Positions 1 to 6,697 are shown, counted from the stretch's first letter. The stretch is DNA of 13,549 nucleotides from B33-G16 sp964611035 (GCA_964611035.1 CAZSWT010000077.1:1-13549); one strand, 5' to 3'. The notes: generated from the letters alone by a model not told the origin. Numbers and translations: made by a program.

Positions 1-1334
1 AGCGCTTTGGGATTCCTGTGGTGTACCTTACTGCCTATGCAGATGAAAAGACACTTACGCGAGCGAAGATAACCGAACCCTTCGGCTATATGCTTAAACC
101 GTTTGGGGAAAAAGAATTGCACAGCTCCATCGAAATAGCTCTTTACAAATATGAGATAGAAAAGAAATTAAAAGAGAGTGAAGAGAAGTACCGGGAACTT
201 GTGCAAAACGCTAACAGTATTATTCTGCGAAGGGACCCTAAGGGCCGCATTACCTTCTTCAATGAATTTGCCCAAAAATTTTTCGGCTACACCGAGGATG
301 AAATCCTGGGCAAGAATGTAGTTGGCGCTATTGTGCCTGAGACAGATACTTCAGGCTGTGACCTGAAAGCAATGATTGAAGATATTGGAAGAAACCCTGA
401 GCGATATGCTACCAATGAGAATGAAAACATGCGTCATAATGGTGAACGAGTATGGATTGCGTGGACTAATAAAGGTATTTTTGACAAGGATGGACATATC
501 ACCGAAATCCTCTGTATTGGCAACGACATCACCGAGCAGAAACAGTTACAGAAACACCTCCAACACACTCAAAAGATGGAGGCAGCTGGAACATTTGCTT
601 TAGGAATAGCCCATGAGTTCAATAATAGTTTGGCGGCAATCCATGGTTATGCCCAGCTCTTGGTAAGGGAGCTAAAGCCCAAGAACCCTATGGTTGAGTA
701 TCTGCAGAAGATCAGTGAGAGATGTAAGCAGGCAGCAGAGCTGGCTCAGAAGATGCTGAACTACTCTCGGCCGGATATTGGGGAGATGGCCCCTGTAAAC
801 GTGAACCAGGTGTTGGAAGAAGTTCAGCAATTATTGAGACATACCCTTCCATCTCAGATCAAGCTGGAGCGTAAACTTCAAAAGGATCTTTCTTTAGTGA
901 TGGCTGGGTCAACGCAGCTTGAGCAGGTGTTGCTCAACCTGGTGATGAATGCCATTGATGCCATGCCCAATGGTGGGAAGATTTCCCTTAAAAGCTGCAT
1001 GATGGAGCCGGATGAAGGGTTCCGCCGTACCCATGTCTGGGCCAAAAAAGCCCGCTACGTTGAGGTGATGGTAAAGGATACAGGAGAAGGCATGCCCCCG
1101 GAGGTCCTTGAGCGTATTTTCGATCCGTTCTTCACCACAAAAGAGCCTGGCAAGGGCACTGGGCTGGGACTCTCTATCACTTACTCCACTTTAGAAAACT
1201 ATGGTGGCTCCATTCTGGCTGAGAGCCAAGTAGGGCAGGGGAGTTGTTTCAAGATTTATCTTCCTGCTATGATAGATAAAGAGGCGGAGGAGGCTCTGGA
1301 GCCTGCCGGCAAAGAGGGAATTGCCCCAAGGTAA
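1..1334 (+). CDS. Receiver-PAS-histidine kinase, 5' end outside the window
   Basis: The gene is cut by the left edge. The frame is open from base 3, and the GTG at 18 lies inside a receiver domain, so the true start is upstream. Residues below are counted from that GTG. Seen: the last third of a receiver domain (LTAYADEK, then the conserved Lys in MLKPFG), a short coiled linker, a PAS domain at about 55-175 ending in GNDITEQKQ, a HisKA H-box with the likely phospho-accepting His199 in GIAHEFNN, and an HATPase with N-box NLVMNAIDAM, G1 DTGEGMP, F-box FDPFFTTK and G2 GKGTGLGLS. No membrane segment is visible in the part present, so the protein is probably cytosolic and signalled to through its receiver. 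The frame stops at 1332-1334, where a receiver-like sequence continues in another frame. The kinase therefore probably once had a C-terminal receiver. The family call is sure; partners are unknown. Confidence 0.93.
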   Translation, partial: RFGIPVVYLTAYADEKTLTRAKITEPFGYMLKPFGEKELHSSIEIALYKYEIEKKLKESEEKYRELVQNANSIILRRDPKGRITFFNEFAQKFFGYTEDEILGKNVVGAIVPETDTSGCDLKAMIEDIGRNPERYATNENENMRHNGERVWIAWTNKGIFDKDGHITEILCIGNDITEQKQLQKHLQHTQKMEAAGTFALGIAHEFNNSLAAIHGYAQLLVRELKPKNPMVEYLQKISERCKQAAELAQKMLNYSRPDIGEMAPVNVNQVLEEVQQLLRHTLPSQIKLERKLQKDLSLVMAGSTQLEQVLLNLVMNAIDAMPNGGKISLKSCMMEPDEGFRRTHVWAKKARYVEVMVKDTGEGMPPEVLERIFDPFFTTKEPGKGTGLGLSITYSTLENYGGSILAESQVGQGSCFKIYLPAMIDKEAEEALEPAGKEGIAPR

Positions 1335-1500
1335 GGGAGAGTATTTTCTGATTGTGGGCGAGAAAACTGAGCTACATGATGTCGTCCTATGGATGCTGTA
1401 GTCCAATGGATACCGAGGAGCCTTGAAGGCCAATGACGCCGATGCATTAATGTATAAGCACTTCAGTCCAGGTTTTATTGCTGACGGTTTTTGGCATTAA
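1330..1500 (+). pseudogene. Decayed C-terminal receiver domain of the preceding kinase
   Basis: Directly after the kinase, the frame starting at 1330 reads GKGEYFLIVGEKTELHDVV, then LWML, a TAG stop at 1399-1401, then SNGYRGALKANDADALMYKH and FSPGFIADGFWH before a TAA at 1498-1500. The spacing and hydrophobic pattern match the first half of a receiver (beta1, alpha1, beta2, alpha2, beta3). The acidic pair after beta1 has become GE, and the sequence ends around beta3. Removing one base near 1325-1331 would join it to the kinase frame. Inference: the kinase was a hybrid whose receiver was lost by a frameshift, a nonsense change and truncation. Alignment by eye only. Confidence 0.6.
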
Positions 1501-1507
1501 AATTGCT
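1491..1507 (+). promoter_or_regulatory. Candidate sigma-54 (-24/-12) promoter
   Basis: TTGGCATTAAAATTGCT matches the sigma-54 consensus TGGCAC-N5-TTGC with one mismatch. GG (1493-1494) and GC (1505-1506) are separated by exactly 10 bases, as required. Transcription would start near 1518, about 190 bases before the gene at 1711. It overlaps the end of the decayed receiver. The downstream operon encodes an NtrC-family activator, so autoregulation is plausible. Confidence 0.55.
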
Positions 1508-1651
1508 GTATAAGATATTACAAGGGCATCACTTGTAGGGGGATTACCAAGGTCCTTTGACCTAACTATTCGAATTTCCATCTTTTATTTTCTTTTGAGA
1601 AGCTTTCAATGATAGGAAATTTTTATACAGTTTATTTTGCGCTATAAAAAC

Positions 1652-1683
1652 ATGGAATTATTGCTATGGAATTATTACCATAG
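1652..1683 (+). repeat. Short direct repeat overlapping an inverted repeat before the ribosome binding site
   Basis: ATGGAATTATT occurs at 1652-1662 and again at 1666-1676. The second copy lies inside an inverted repeat, CTATGG (1664-1669) and CCATAG (1678-1683), with an 8-base loop. It ends 10 bases before the AGGAGG at 1694-1699 that serves the ATG at 1711. It could be an operator or a leader hairpin. The rest of 1501-1710 shows no gene. Confidence 0.4.
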
Positions 1684-1710
1684 TTGGAAAAATAGGAGGC
1701 GAAAAAGAAG

Positions 1711-2391
1711 ATGAGCGGAGATAGTAACCACGAGGATTTAGGAAGGACTCTAATTTATTTCCCTGTCATTAATAATACCCAGGCTGATACGGCTAATCTT
1801 AGGGAATCGATGTGGCAAATAACACTCCAGAAGTTGGGGAAAAATGATCGCAAGCTCAAAGCGAATTTAATAGATGAACTGTGGTTTCATATCGAACGGT
1901 CTATTCATTATTGGCCACTCTCTTATGAAAAAGTTCGTCTTTATCAGGATGGATTGCCCGTCTCCCGTCGGAAGACCAAGATAGTTACCGAGATGGCAAA
2001 GACGGGGAGTTTAAACCATCGGCTCCTTCTCCGGTTAATGGAGAAGGGCGCAACGATTATGGGGACTGAATCTCCCGAGCTTCTTATTCAGGAGTATGAG
2101 CTCGTTAAACAGACTCTCTGTTGTTCGGATACCATGCAAACAGCCAAGGCTGTAGCCTACCAGAATGCCCTTAGCGAGTCCCTCCTTAAAAAACGTGGTC
2201 AATACATTGCTGATCGCATCAATAGCACTCTTCATATTGGAGAAACGGGTATCCTCTTTTTAGGGATAGTTCACTTGCTGGGGAACCGGCTCGATAAGGA
2301 TATCCAGGTAATATACCCTATCAATCGACCTTTTGGTTATGGTAGCAAAGAAAATGAAAAAACAAAACGCCTCGATTCTGATCGTCGATGA
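1711..2391 (+). CDS. Unrecognised protein encoded ahead of an NtrC-type regulator
   Basis: A 226-residue protein without signal peptide or membrane segment, so probably cytosolic. The start is set by AGGAGG at 1694-1699, 11 bases before the ATG. I cannot name a family. Visible features: an N-terminal stretch RTLIYFPVINNTQADTANLR, a helical charged middle, and a C-terminal block with RGQYIADRINSTL, then GETGILFLGIVHLLGN, then IQVIYPINRPFG. The pattern of an Arg/Ala/Arg-rich helix followed by a hydrophobic beta strand ending in a His is loosely like TraB/GumN or ChaN-type folds, but no motif is strong enough to claim it. Its last 18 residues or so (after about INRPFG) are charged and lie within the overlap with the next gene, so they may be an unconserved extension. 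The 53-base overlap suggests coupled translation with the regulator and a shared role, for instance as a partner or modulator. Confidence 0.7.
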   Translation: MSGDSNHEDLGRTLIYFPVINNTQADTANLRESMWQITLQKLGKNDRKLKANLIDELWFHIERSIHYWPLSYEKVRLYQDGLPVSRRKTKIVTEMAKTGSLNHRLLLRLMEKGATIMGTESPELLIQEYELVKQTLCCSDTMQTAKAVAYQNALSESLLKKRGQYIADRINSTLHIGETGILFLGIVHLLGNRLDKDIQVIYPINRPFGYGSKENEKTKRLDSDRR

Positions 2392-3781
2392 CGATGAAAA
2401 TATCTGTGAGATCCTCTCTCTTCTCGTAAAAAAAGAGGGGTTAAAAACCCTGGTGGCCCACGAAGGGGATACAGCGCTCAAGATAATCCGCTCTAAAATG
2501 CCCGATATAGTGTTGCTGGATATCAAGATGCCCGGTATGGATGGGATCGAGGTTTTAAAGCGAGTAAAGGAACTGGATGAGAACCTTCCAGTTGTCATGA
2601 TCACTGCCTATGCTAATATTCAAGGTGCTGTGGATGCAATAAGATTGGGTGCACATGATTATCTTGCCAAGCCTTTCGATGACCATGAGGTGATACGGGT
2701 GGTACACCGGGCCTTGGCAGAACGGAATCTCAAGCTTAAGCTCAGGAGCCTCTCTAACAGGATTCAAGGAGATGGCTACATCAGGGAAATGATGGGGCCG
2801 AGCGATGTCATTGGCCAGCTCATTTACGACGTAAACTGTGTTGTAAAATCGGATTTTACGATCGTGATCCTCGGAGAAACAGGATCCGGAAAGGAGCTTA
2901 TAGCCCGGGCCATCCACGAGGCCAGTTCCCGGTCAGAAGGCCCTTTTGTGCCAGTGGATTGCGGGGCAATTCCAGAGACGCTTTTGGAGAGCGAGCTATT
3001 CGGTCACGAAAAAGGAGCTTTCACAGGTGCGGAGCTTAAGAAGCCTGGAAAATTCGAATTAGCCCAGGGCGGGACACTTTTCCTGGATGAGATTTTAAAC
3101 ATGCCATTAAGTTCACAGGCCAAGCTCCTGCGTGTGCTTCAAGATAAGAAGGTCTCCCGTGTAGGAAGCACCAAGCCTATAAATGTTGATGTCCATGTCC
3201 TGGTTGCCAGTAACCTGGATCTTGAAGATGCAGTTGTATCAGGTTCATTTCGCAGGGACCTCTTCTACCGTTTAAATGAGTTCACCATCAAGATCCCCCC
3301 TTTACGTGAACGCAAGGAAGATATCCATTACCTTGTAAAACGGTTTCTGGATCTCACAAATAAGGAATTGAAAAAGAATGTGGAGGGGTTTTCGGAATCT
3401 GCCATCGAAAGATTGACTGCGTATGATTGGCCCGGAAATGTCCGGCAGCTTCGATCCACCATTCGTCGGGCTGTGCTCCTGGCCAATAAGATGATTACCG
3501 AGAAACATCTTGATTTGAAGACAATGTCTTTGCCTGGTCTTGCAATCAATCTAAAAAAGGCTGAAGGAATGCCGTGGAAAGATCTTTCACTCAAGGAGAT
3601 TGTGCAGCAGAAAATAATCGAAGTCGAACGGGATGTCCTTGGCAAGGTGTTAAAATATACAGGAGGGAATAAAGCCAAAGCGGCTCGAATACTTCAAATA
3701 GACTACAAGACAATTCATACAAAAGTGAAGCAATTAGGTATTTCAGTAGATGCAGACAGGCATGACAAAGAAGAAGGATAA
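2339..3781 (+). CDS. NtrC-family sigma-54-dependent response regulator
   Basis: A transcription activator working with sigma-54 RNA polymerase when phosphorylated. Domains counted from ATG 2339: receiver 11-125 (acidic VDDDE, phospho-site Asp61 in LLDIKMPG, Thr89 in MITAYA, Lys111 in LAKPFD); AAA+ ATPase about 150-385 with Walker A GETGSGKE (179-186), an intact GAFTGA sigma-54 contact loop (226-231), Walker B TLFLDE, arginine fingers around FRRDLFYRL, and WPGNVRQLR; and a Fis-type helix-turn-helix at about 428-468 (GGNKAKAARILQIDYKTI). All domains and key residues are present and the 480-residue length is normal. The start is uncertain: TTG 2333, ATG 2339 and ATG 2354 are in frame and none has a good ribosome binding site, so translation is probably coupled to the overlapping upstream gene. 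Likely targets include the -24/-12 sites at 1491 and 3986. No partner kinase is adjacent except the one before 1334. Confidence 0.95.
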   Translation: MVAKKMKKQNASILIVDDDENICEILSLLVKKEGLKTLVAHEGDTALKIIRSKMPDIVLLDIKMPGMDGIEVLKRVKELDENLPVVMITAYANIQGAVDAIRLGAHDYLAKPFDDHEVIRVVHRALAERNLKLKLRSLSNRIQGDGYIREMMGPSDVIGQLIYDVNCVVKSDFTIVILGETGSGKELIARAIHEASSRSEGPFVPVDCGAIPETLLESELFGHEKGAFTGAELKKPGKFELAQGGTLFLDEILNMPLSSQAKLLRVLQDKKVSRVGSTKPINVDVHVLVASNLDLEDAVVSGSFRRDLFYRLNEFTIKIPPLRERKEDIHYLVKRFLDLTNKELKKNVEGFSESAIERLTAYDWPGNVRQLRSTIRRAVLLANKMITEKHLDLKTMSLPGLAINLKKAEGMPWKDLSLKEIVQQKIIEVERDVLGKVLKYTGGNKAKAARILQIDYKTIHTKVKQLGISVDADRHDKEEG

Positions 3782-3865
3782 GTAGGCTGGTTATCAGCTG
3801 CGTTGTCGATCTGAACCCCCTAACCGCTGTGCCAGTGACTTCCCTCTCCCGAAGCAAGGAAATGG

Positions 3866-3883
3866 CTCCATTAATATATGGAG
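3866..3883. promoter_or_regulatory. Imperfect palindrome, possible activator site
   Basis: CTCCATTAATATATGGAG has perfect 6-base arms. It is centred about 125 bases upstream of the -12 element of the candidate sigma-54 promoter at 3986-4002, which is the usual range for an NtrC-type upstream activating sequence. Confidence 0.3.
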
Positions 3884-3967
3884 TTTATTCTATAGCATCA
3901 ATTCCTCAAACGCCTACCTTACAAGGTTCCAACCAAAATTATTAAGAATTTCAGATGGTTACTAAAG

Positions 3968-3983
3968 AAAGAAGTCCTTCTTT
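3968..3983. promoter_or_regulatory. Perfect 7+7 palindrome beside the -24 element
   Basis: AAAGAAG (3968-3974) and CTTCTTT (3977-3983) are exact reverse complements around a 2-base centre. The palindrome sits 3-4 bases upstream of the -24 element of the candidate promoter, so it could be a repressor or activator operator. A role as terminator is less likely because no gene ends nearby and the T tract is short. Confidence 0.35.
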
Positions 3984-3985
3984 AT

Positions 3986-4002
3986 ATGGCATGCATTTCG
4001 CT
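3986..4002 (+). promoter_or_regulatory. Candidate sigma-54 (-24/-12) promoter, second site
   Basis: ATGGCATGCATTTCGCT: GG (3988-3989) and GC (4000-4001) are exactly 10 bases apart, and the TGGCAT half is identical to that at 1492-1497. The -12 half is TCGC rather than TTGC, so this is weaker. It would start transcription near 4013, giving a leader of about 140 bases before the HD-GYP gene. Confidence 0.4.
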
Positions 4003-4050
4003 ATTACATATATCAGGTTTCTGAGCTGGTAGTCCGAGGGCCAGGAAAGG

Positions 4051-4089
4051 GGTGGAGAGATGAAAGCAAACCCGCCTGCTCTCTCTGCC
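4051..4089 (+). other. Leader hairpin upstream of the HD-GYP gene
   Basis: GGTGGAGAGA (4051-4060) can pair with TCTCTCTGCC (4080-4089) as a 10-base RNA stem including two G-U pairs, with a 19-base loop. No match to the GEMM c-di-GMP riboswitch or another riboswitch class could be recognised by eye. It partly overlaps the right-hand inverted repeat. Confidence 0.3.
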
Positions 4090-4153
4090 ACAGCGGTTAT
4101 TGGGCAAATGTCATTCTATAGGGCAGGCCTGTTAGGAAAAAGTGAGAGAGGTT

Positions 4154-5509
4154 ATGGACAAAAAGGCTATTCTTATCGTAGATGATGATCCCGGGGTTAG
4201 GGAAACCCTCTCCCACATACTCAGGAAAAAGGGTTACATGCCTATAACTGCTGCCATAGGAAAGGAAGCTCTGGATAAGATTAAGGATGAGATGCTTTAT
4301 GTAGCACTGATTGATCTGAAGCTGGAGGATATGTCTGGCCTTGAGGTGATGAAGAACATCAAGAAACATTTTCCTATGACTGAGTGCATTATGATCACCG
4401 GGTATGCTTCCCAGGGATCGGCCATCGAGGCGGTAAACCTGGGTGCCTTCAGCTATATGGAGAAGCCCTATGATATGGATCAATTGCTGGTTATTATCCG
4501 GAGGGCCATTCAAAAGCGGGAGGCAGAGGAGGCATTGCAGGAGAGCGAGGAGAGGTTTCACTCCCTTTTCGAGGACTCAAAAGATGCGATCTATATTACC
4601 ACTCGAGAGGGCAGGTGTATTGACGTCAACCAATCTGGGTTGGATCTCTTTGGCTATACCAGAGAAGAGATGATGGTGCTAAAGCCCCGGCAACTATATG
4701 GTAATTCTATCGACAGACGCAAGTTTCAGAAGGAGATAGAGCAAAAGGGATTTGTTAAAAACTACGAGATAAAGTTACGCAAGAAGGATGGGGCAGAGAT
4801 AGAATGCCTGCTCAATGTGAGTGTACGGCAGGCTAATGATGACGGAAGCAGTTTGGAATACCAGGGTATCATTAGAGACATTACCGAACAAAAGCAGAAC
4901 CAGGAAGAACTGAAACGGACTTTGGAAAGATTGCGAAAAACTCTGGAGGGAATAATTCAGACTATATCAATTACAGTTGAGTTACGGGATCCTTACACAG
5001 CCGGTCATCAGCAACGCGTGGCCAGACTTACTCATGCCATAGCCAAAGAGATGGGCCTTTCAGAGGAGCAGACCGAAGGAATTTATATGGCCGGGATTAT
5101 TCATGATCTTGGCAAGATATCTATACCCGCTGAAATTCTCAGCAAGCCCGGCAAGATAACCGAGATAGAATTTAGCATGATTAAAACTCATCCCCGCGTA
5201 GGCTATGACATATTGAAAAATATTGAATTTCCCTGGCCGATTGCACAAATCGTGCTTCAGCATCACGAAAGGATGGACGGTTCCGGCTATCCTCAGGGTC
5301 TATCCGGTAACGACATTCTCCTGGAAGCAAGGATTGTAGGTGTAGCTGACGTTGTTGAGGCAATGTCGTCTCACCGCCCTTATCGTCCGGGTTTAGGCAT
5401 CGATAAGGCATTAGAGGAGATAGTGCAGAAACAGGGTATCCTTTATGATACTGAGGTTGTGGAGGCTTGCCTGAAGGTTTTTGCTGAGAAAGGGTTTAAG
5501 TTTGAATGA
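4154..5509 (+). CDS. Receiver-PAS-HD-GYP response regulator (c-di-GMP phosphodiesterase type)
   Basis: Counted from ATG 4154 (451 residues): receiver 4-118 (VDDDP, phospho-site Asp54 in LIDLKLED, Thr82 in MITGYA, Lys104 in MEKPYD), PAS about 128-245 ending RDITEQKQ, a coiled linker, and HD-GYP about 262-445. The HD-GYP metal and catalytic residues appear complete: His285, His317-Asp318 in HDLGK with Lys321, His346, His370-His371, GSGYPQG (376-382) and Asp399. The family hydrolyses cyclic di-GMP, lowering the pool that favours biofilm over motility. The start is uncertain: GTG at 4142 (AGGA only 4 bases upstream) is an in-frame alternative, and the GAGAGG before ATG 4154 is very close to it. 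It lies behind a candidate sigma-54 promoter and 67 bases before a second HD-GYP gene. No GGDEF cyclase is present in the window. Confidence 0.95.
   Translation: MDKKAILIVDDDPGVRETLSHILRKKGYMPITAAIGKEALDKIKDEMLYVALIDLKLEDMSGLEVMKNIKKHFPMTECIMITGYASQGSAIEAVNLGAFSYMEKPYDMDQLLVIIRRAIQKREAEEALQESEERFHSLFEDSKDAIYITTREGRCIDVNQSGLDLFGYTREEMMVLKPRQLYGNSIDRRKFQKEIEQKGFVKNYEIKLRKKDGAEIECLLNVSVRQANDDGSSLEYQGIIRDITEQKQNQEELKRTLERLRKTLEGIIQTISITVELRDPYTAGHQQRVARLTHAIAKEMGLSEEQTEGIYMAGIIHDLGKISIPAEILSKPGKITEIEFSMIKTHPRVGYDILKNIEFPWPIAQIVLQHHERMDGSGYPQGLSGNDILLEARIVGVADVVEAMSSHRPYRPGLGIDKALEEIVQKQGILYDTEVVEACLKVFAEKGFKFE
5219..5367 (+). repeat. 149-bp perfect repeat, copy 1 (HD-GYP core)
   Basis: Identical base for base to 6270-6418 (offset 1051). 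It covers codons from about NIEFPWPIAQ through the GYP motif to VVEAMS. Flanking coding sequence of the two genes differs at many positions, so this looks like a gene-conversion tract between the tandem genes. Confidence 0.95.
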
Positions 5510-5576
5510 TTGAGAAACAGAATTTAAGATTAGATTTCAGTTAGGGAAATATAGTGCAGGGAAATAAGGTGAGATT

Positions 5577-6560
5577 ATGGCAAAAGCACGAATCATGATT
5601 GTTGAAGATGAAATGATTGTTGCAGGTGATATAAAAAAGACCTTGCAGGATAAGGAGTATGAGGTGTCTTCGGTGGTGTCATCAGGGGAAGAAGCAATCA
5701 AAAAAACAGAAGCAGACAACCCTGATTTAGTGTTGATGGATATTGTGTTAAAGGGCGAGATGGATGGAATCGAAACTGCCAAACAGATACGCTCCCGTTT
5801 CAATATTCCGGTTCTATATCTTACTGCCTATGCAGATGAAAAGACACTTACGCGAGCAAAGATAACAGAGCCATTTGGTTATATTATCAAACCATTTCAT
5901 GAGAAGGAATTACATAGCAACATTGAGATGGCTCTCTACAAGCATAAGACAGAAAGGAAATTAAAAGAGAGCTATGCCCGTTTGAAGAGGACTATGGAGG
6001 GCATTATTGATGCGATGGCAATGATGGTGGAACTGCGGAATCCGTTTATAGCTGGCCATCAATACCGGGTGGCCCAGCTTGCCTCTGCCATCGCCACAGA
6101 GATGGGCTTACCAGAAGACCAGATTAAGGCAACCCACCTGGCTGCCGCTATTCATGATGTTGGCCTGATAAACATACCCTTTGAAATGCTTAGCAAGCCC
6201 CACCGATTAAGTAGGCAGGAGTTTGATTATTTTAAGATTCACCCGAAGGTTGGGTATAGTATATTGAAGAATATTGAATTTCCCTGGCCGATTGCACAAA
6301 TCGTGCTTCAGCATCACGAAAGGATGGACGGTTCCGGCTATCCTCAGGGTCTATCCGGTAACGACATTCTCCTGGAAGCAAGGATTGTAGGTGTAGCTGA
6401 CGTTGTTGAGGCAATGTCCTCTCAACGACCTTACAGGGCAGCCTTTAGTATGGATAAGGTCCTTGAGGAAATCTCCAAGAGTCGAGGCATATTTTATGAG
6501 CCTGCTGCGGTGGATGCCTGCCTGAAGCTTTTTAGAGAGAAGGGATTTAAGTTTGAATAG
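5577..6560 (+). CDS. Receiver-HD-GYP response regulator with altered HD motif
   Basis: A 327-residue protein preceded by AAGGTGAG just before the ATG. Receiver 4-120 belongs to the subfamily with DIVLKGEMDGIE (VEDE, phospho-site Asp55, Thr83 in YLTAYADEK, Lys105 in IIKPF). A short helical linker leads straight into HD-GYP at about 137-325, with no PAS domain. His161, His193-Asp194, His222, His246-His247, GSGYPQG and Asp275 are present, but the usual HDxGK reads HDVGL: Leu197 replaces the conserved Lys. The metal site looks intact, so the protein may still bind c-di-GMP with changed catalysis or act as a sensor. It is probably cotranscribed with the HD-GYP gene 67 bases upstream. Its receiver shares a 38-base exact tract (5820-5857) with the kinase at the left edge (27-64), and its HD-GYP core shares 149 exact bases with the upstream gene, so it looks like a mosaic of neighbouring modules. 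Confidence 0.95.
   Translation: MAKARIMIVEDEMIVAGDIKKTLQDKEYEVSSVVSSGEEAIKKTEADNPDLVLMDIVLKGEMDGIETAKQIRSRFNIPVLYLTAYADEKTLTRAKITEPFGYIIKPFHEKELHSNIEMALYKHKTERKLKESYARLKRTMEGIIDAMAMMVELRNPFIAGHQYRVAQLASAIATEMGLPEDQIKATHLAAAIHDVGLINIPFEMLSKPHRLSRQEFDYFKIHPKVGYSILKNIEFPWPIAQIVLQHHERMDGSGYPQGLSGNDILLEARIVGVADVVEAMSSQRPYRAAFSMDKVLEEISKSRGIFYEPAAVDACLKLFREKGFKFE
6270..6418 (+). repeat. 149-bp perfect repeat, copy 2 (HD-GYP core)
   Basis: Second copy of the tract at 5219-5367, ending where gene 1 reads G (5368) and gene 2 reads C (6419). It includes synonymous positions, so selection on protein alone does not explain it. Confidence 0.95.
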
Positions 6561-6572
6561 GCGGTAGGTATC

Positions 6573-6686
6573 ATGCACTCATTTTTTTATACCAATGTAG
6601 ATCTTCGAAAAATTGCACTAAAACAGGAAGGAATTATGCCTTTTTTAATTACCAGGGACATGATCAGAAATATCCGTTTTGGATAG
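6573..6686 (+). CDS. Doubtful small ORF, 37 residues
   Basis: An ATG at 6573 opens a 37-codon frame ending in TAG at 6684-6686. It is in the same frame as the preceding HD-GYP gene, directly after its stop, and an internal ATG is preceded by AGGAAGGA. The product (middle part DLRKIALKQEGI) matches nothing I recognise. It could be a remnant, a read-through extension or chance. Confidence 0.15.
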   Translation: MHSFFYTNVDLRKIALKQEGIMPFLITRDMIRNIRFG

Positions 6687-6697
6687 ACGTAGTTTTT

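Larger units (their letters stand above)
3821..4099. repeat. 15-base inverted repeat pair bounding 279 bp (possible small non-autonomous element)
   Basis: TAACCGCTGTGCCAG at 3821-3835 and CTGCCACAGCGGTTA at 4085-4099 are reverse complements with one mismatch. Both outer ends finish in TA, as would be left by an element inserting at TA dinucleotides (IS630/mariner style). There is no coding sequence between them. It could be a MITE-like element or chance; no second copy is present in this window. Confidence 0.3.
3782..4153. other. Intergenic control region between regulator and HD-GYP genes
   Basis: No convincing gene is seen in these 372 bases. The region holds an imperfect palindrome (3866-3883), a perfect 7+7 palindrome (3968-3983), a -24/-12-like site (3986-4002), a leader hairpin (4051-4089) and a 15-base inverted repeat pair (3821-3835 with 4085-4099). 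The density of symmetric elements suggests a regulated promoter. No T-rich rho-independent terminator is evident after the gene ending at 3781. Confidence 0.6.

Noticed and set aside
376..603. Second + strand frame of 75 codons inside the first kinase
   Set aside because: A shadow of the PAS/HisKA coding sequence without a ribosome binding site.
1595..1629. TTGAGA and TATACA as a sigma-70 promoter for the gene at 1711
   Set aside because: The 23-base spacing is too long for a working pair.
4051..4110. c-di-GMP riboswitch before an HD-GYP gene
   Set aside because: The conserved GEMM bases and paired stems could not be found; only one simple hairpin is present.
4097..4561. 154-codon antisense frame across the HD-GYP gene start
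   Set aside because: Opposite a clear receiver domain, with no recognisable motif.
5541..5560. -24/-12-like spacing (GG and GC 10 bases apart) before the second HD-GYP gene
   Set aside because: Only GG and GC match; it is about 20 bases from the ATG, leaving almost no leader and overlapping the ribosome binding site region.
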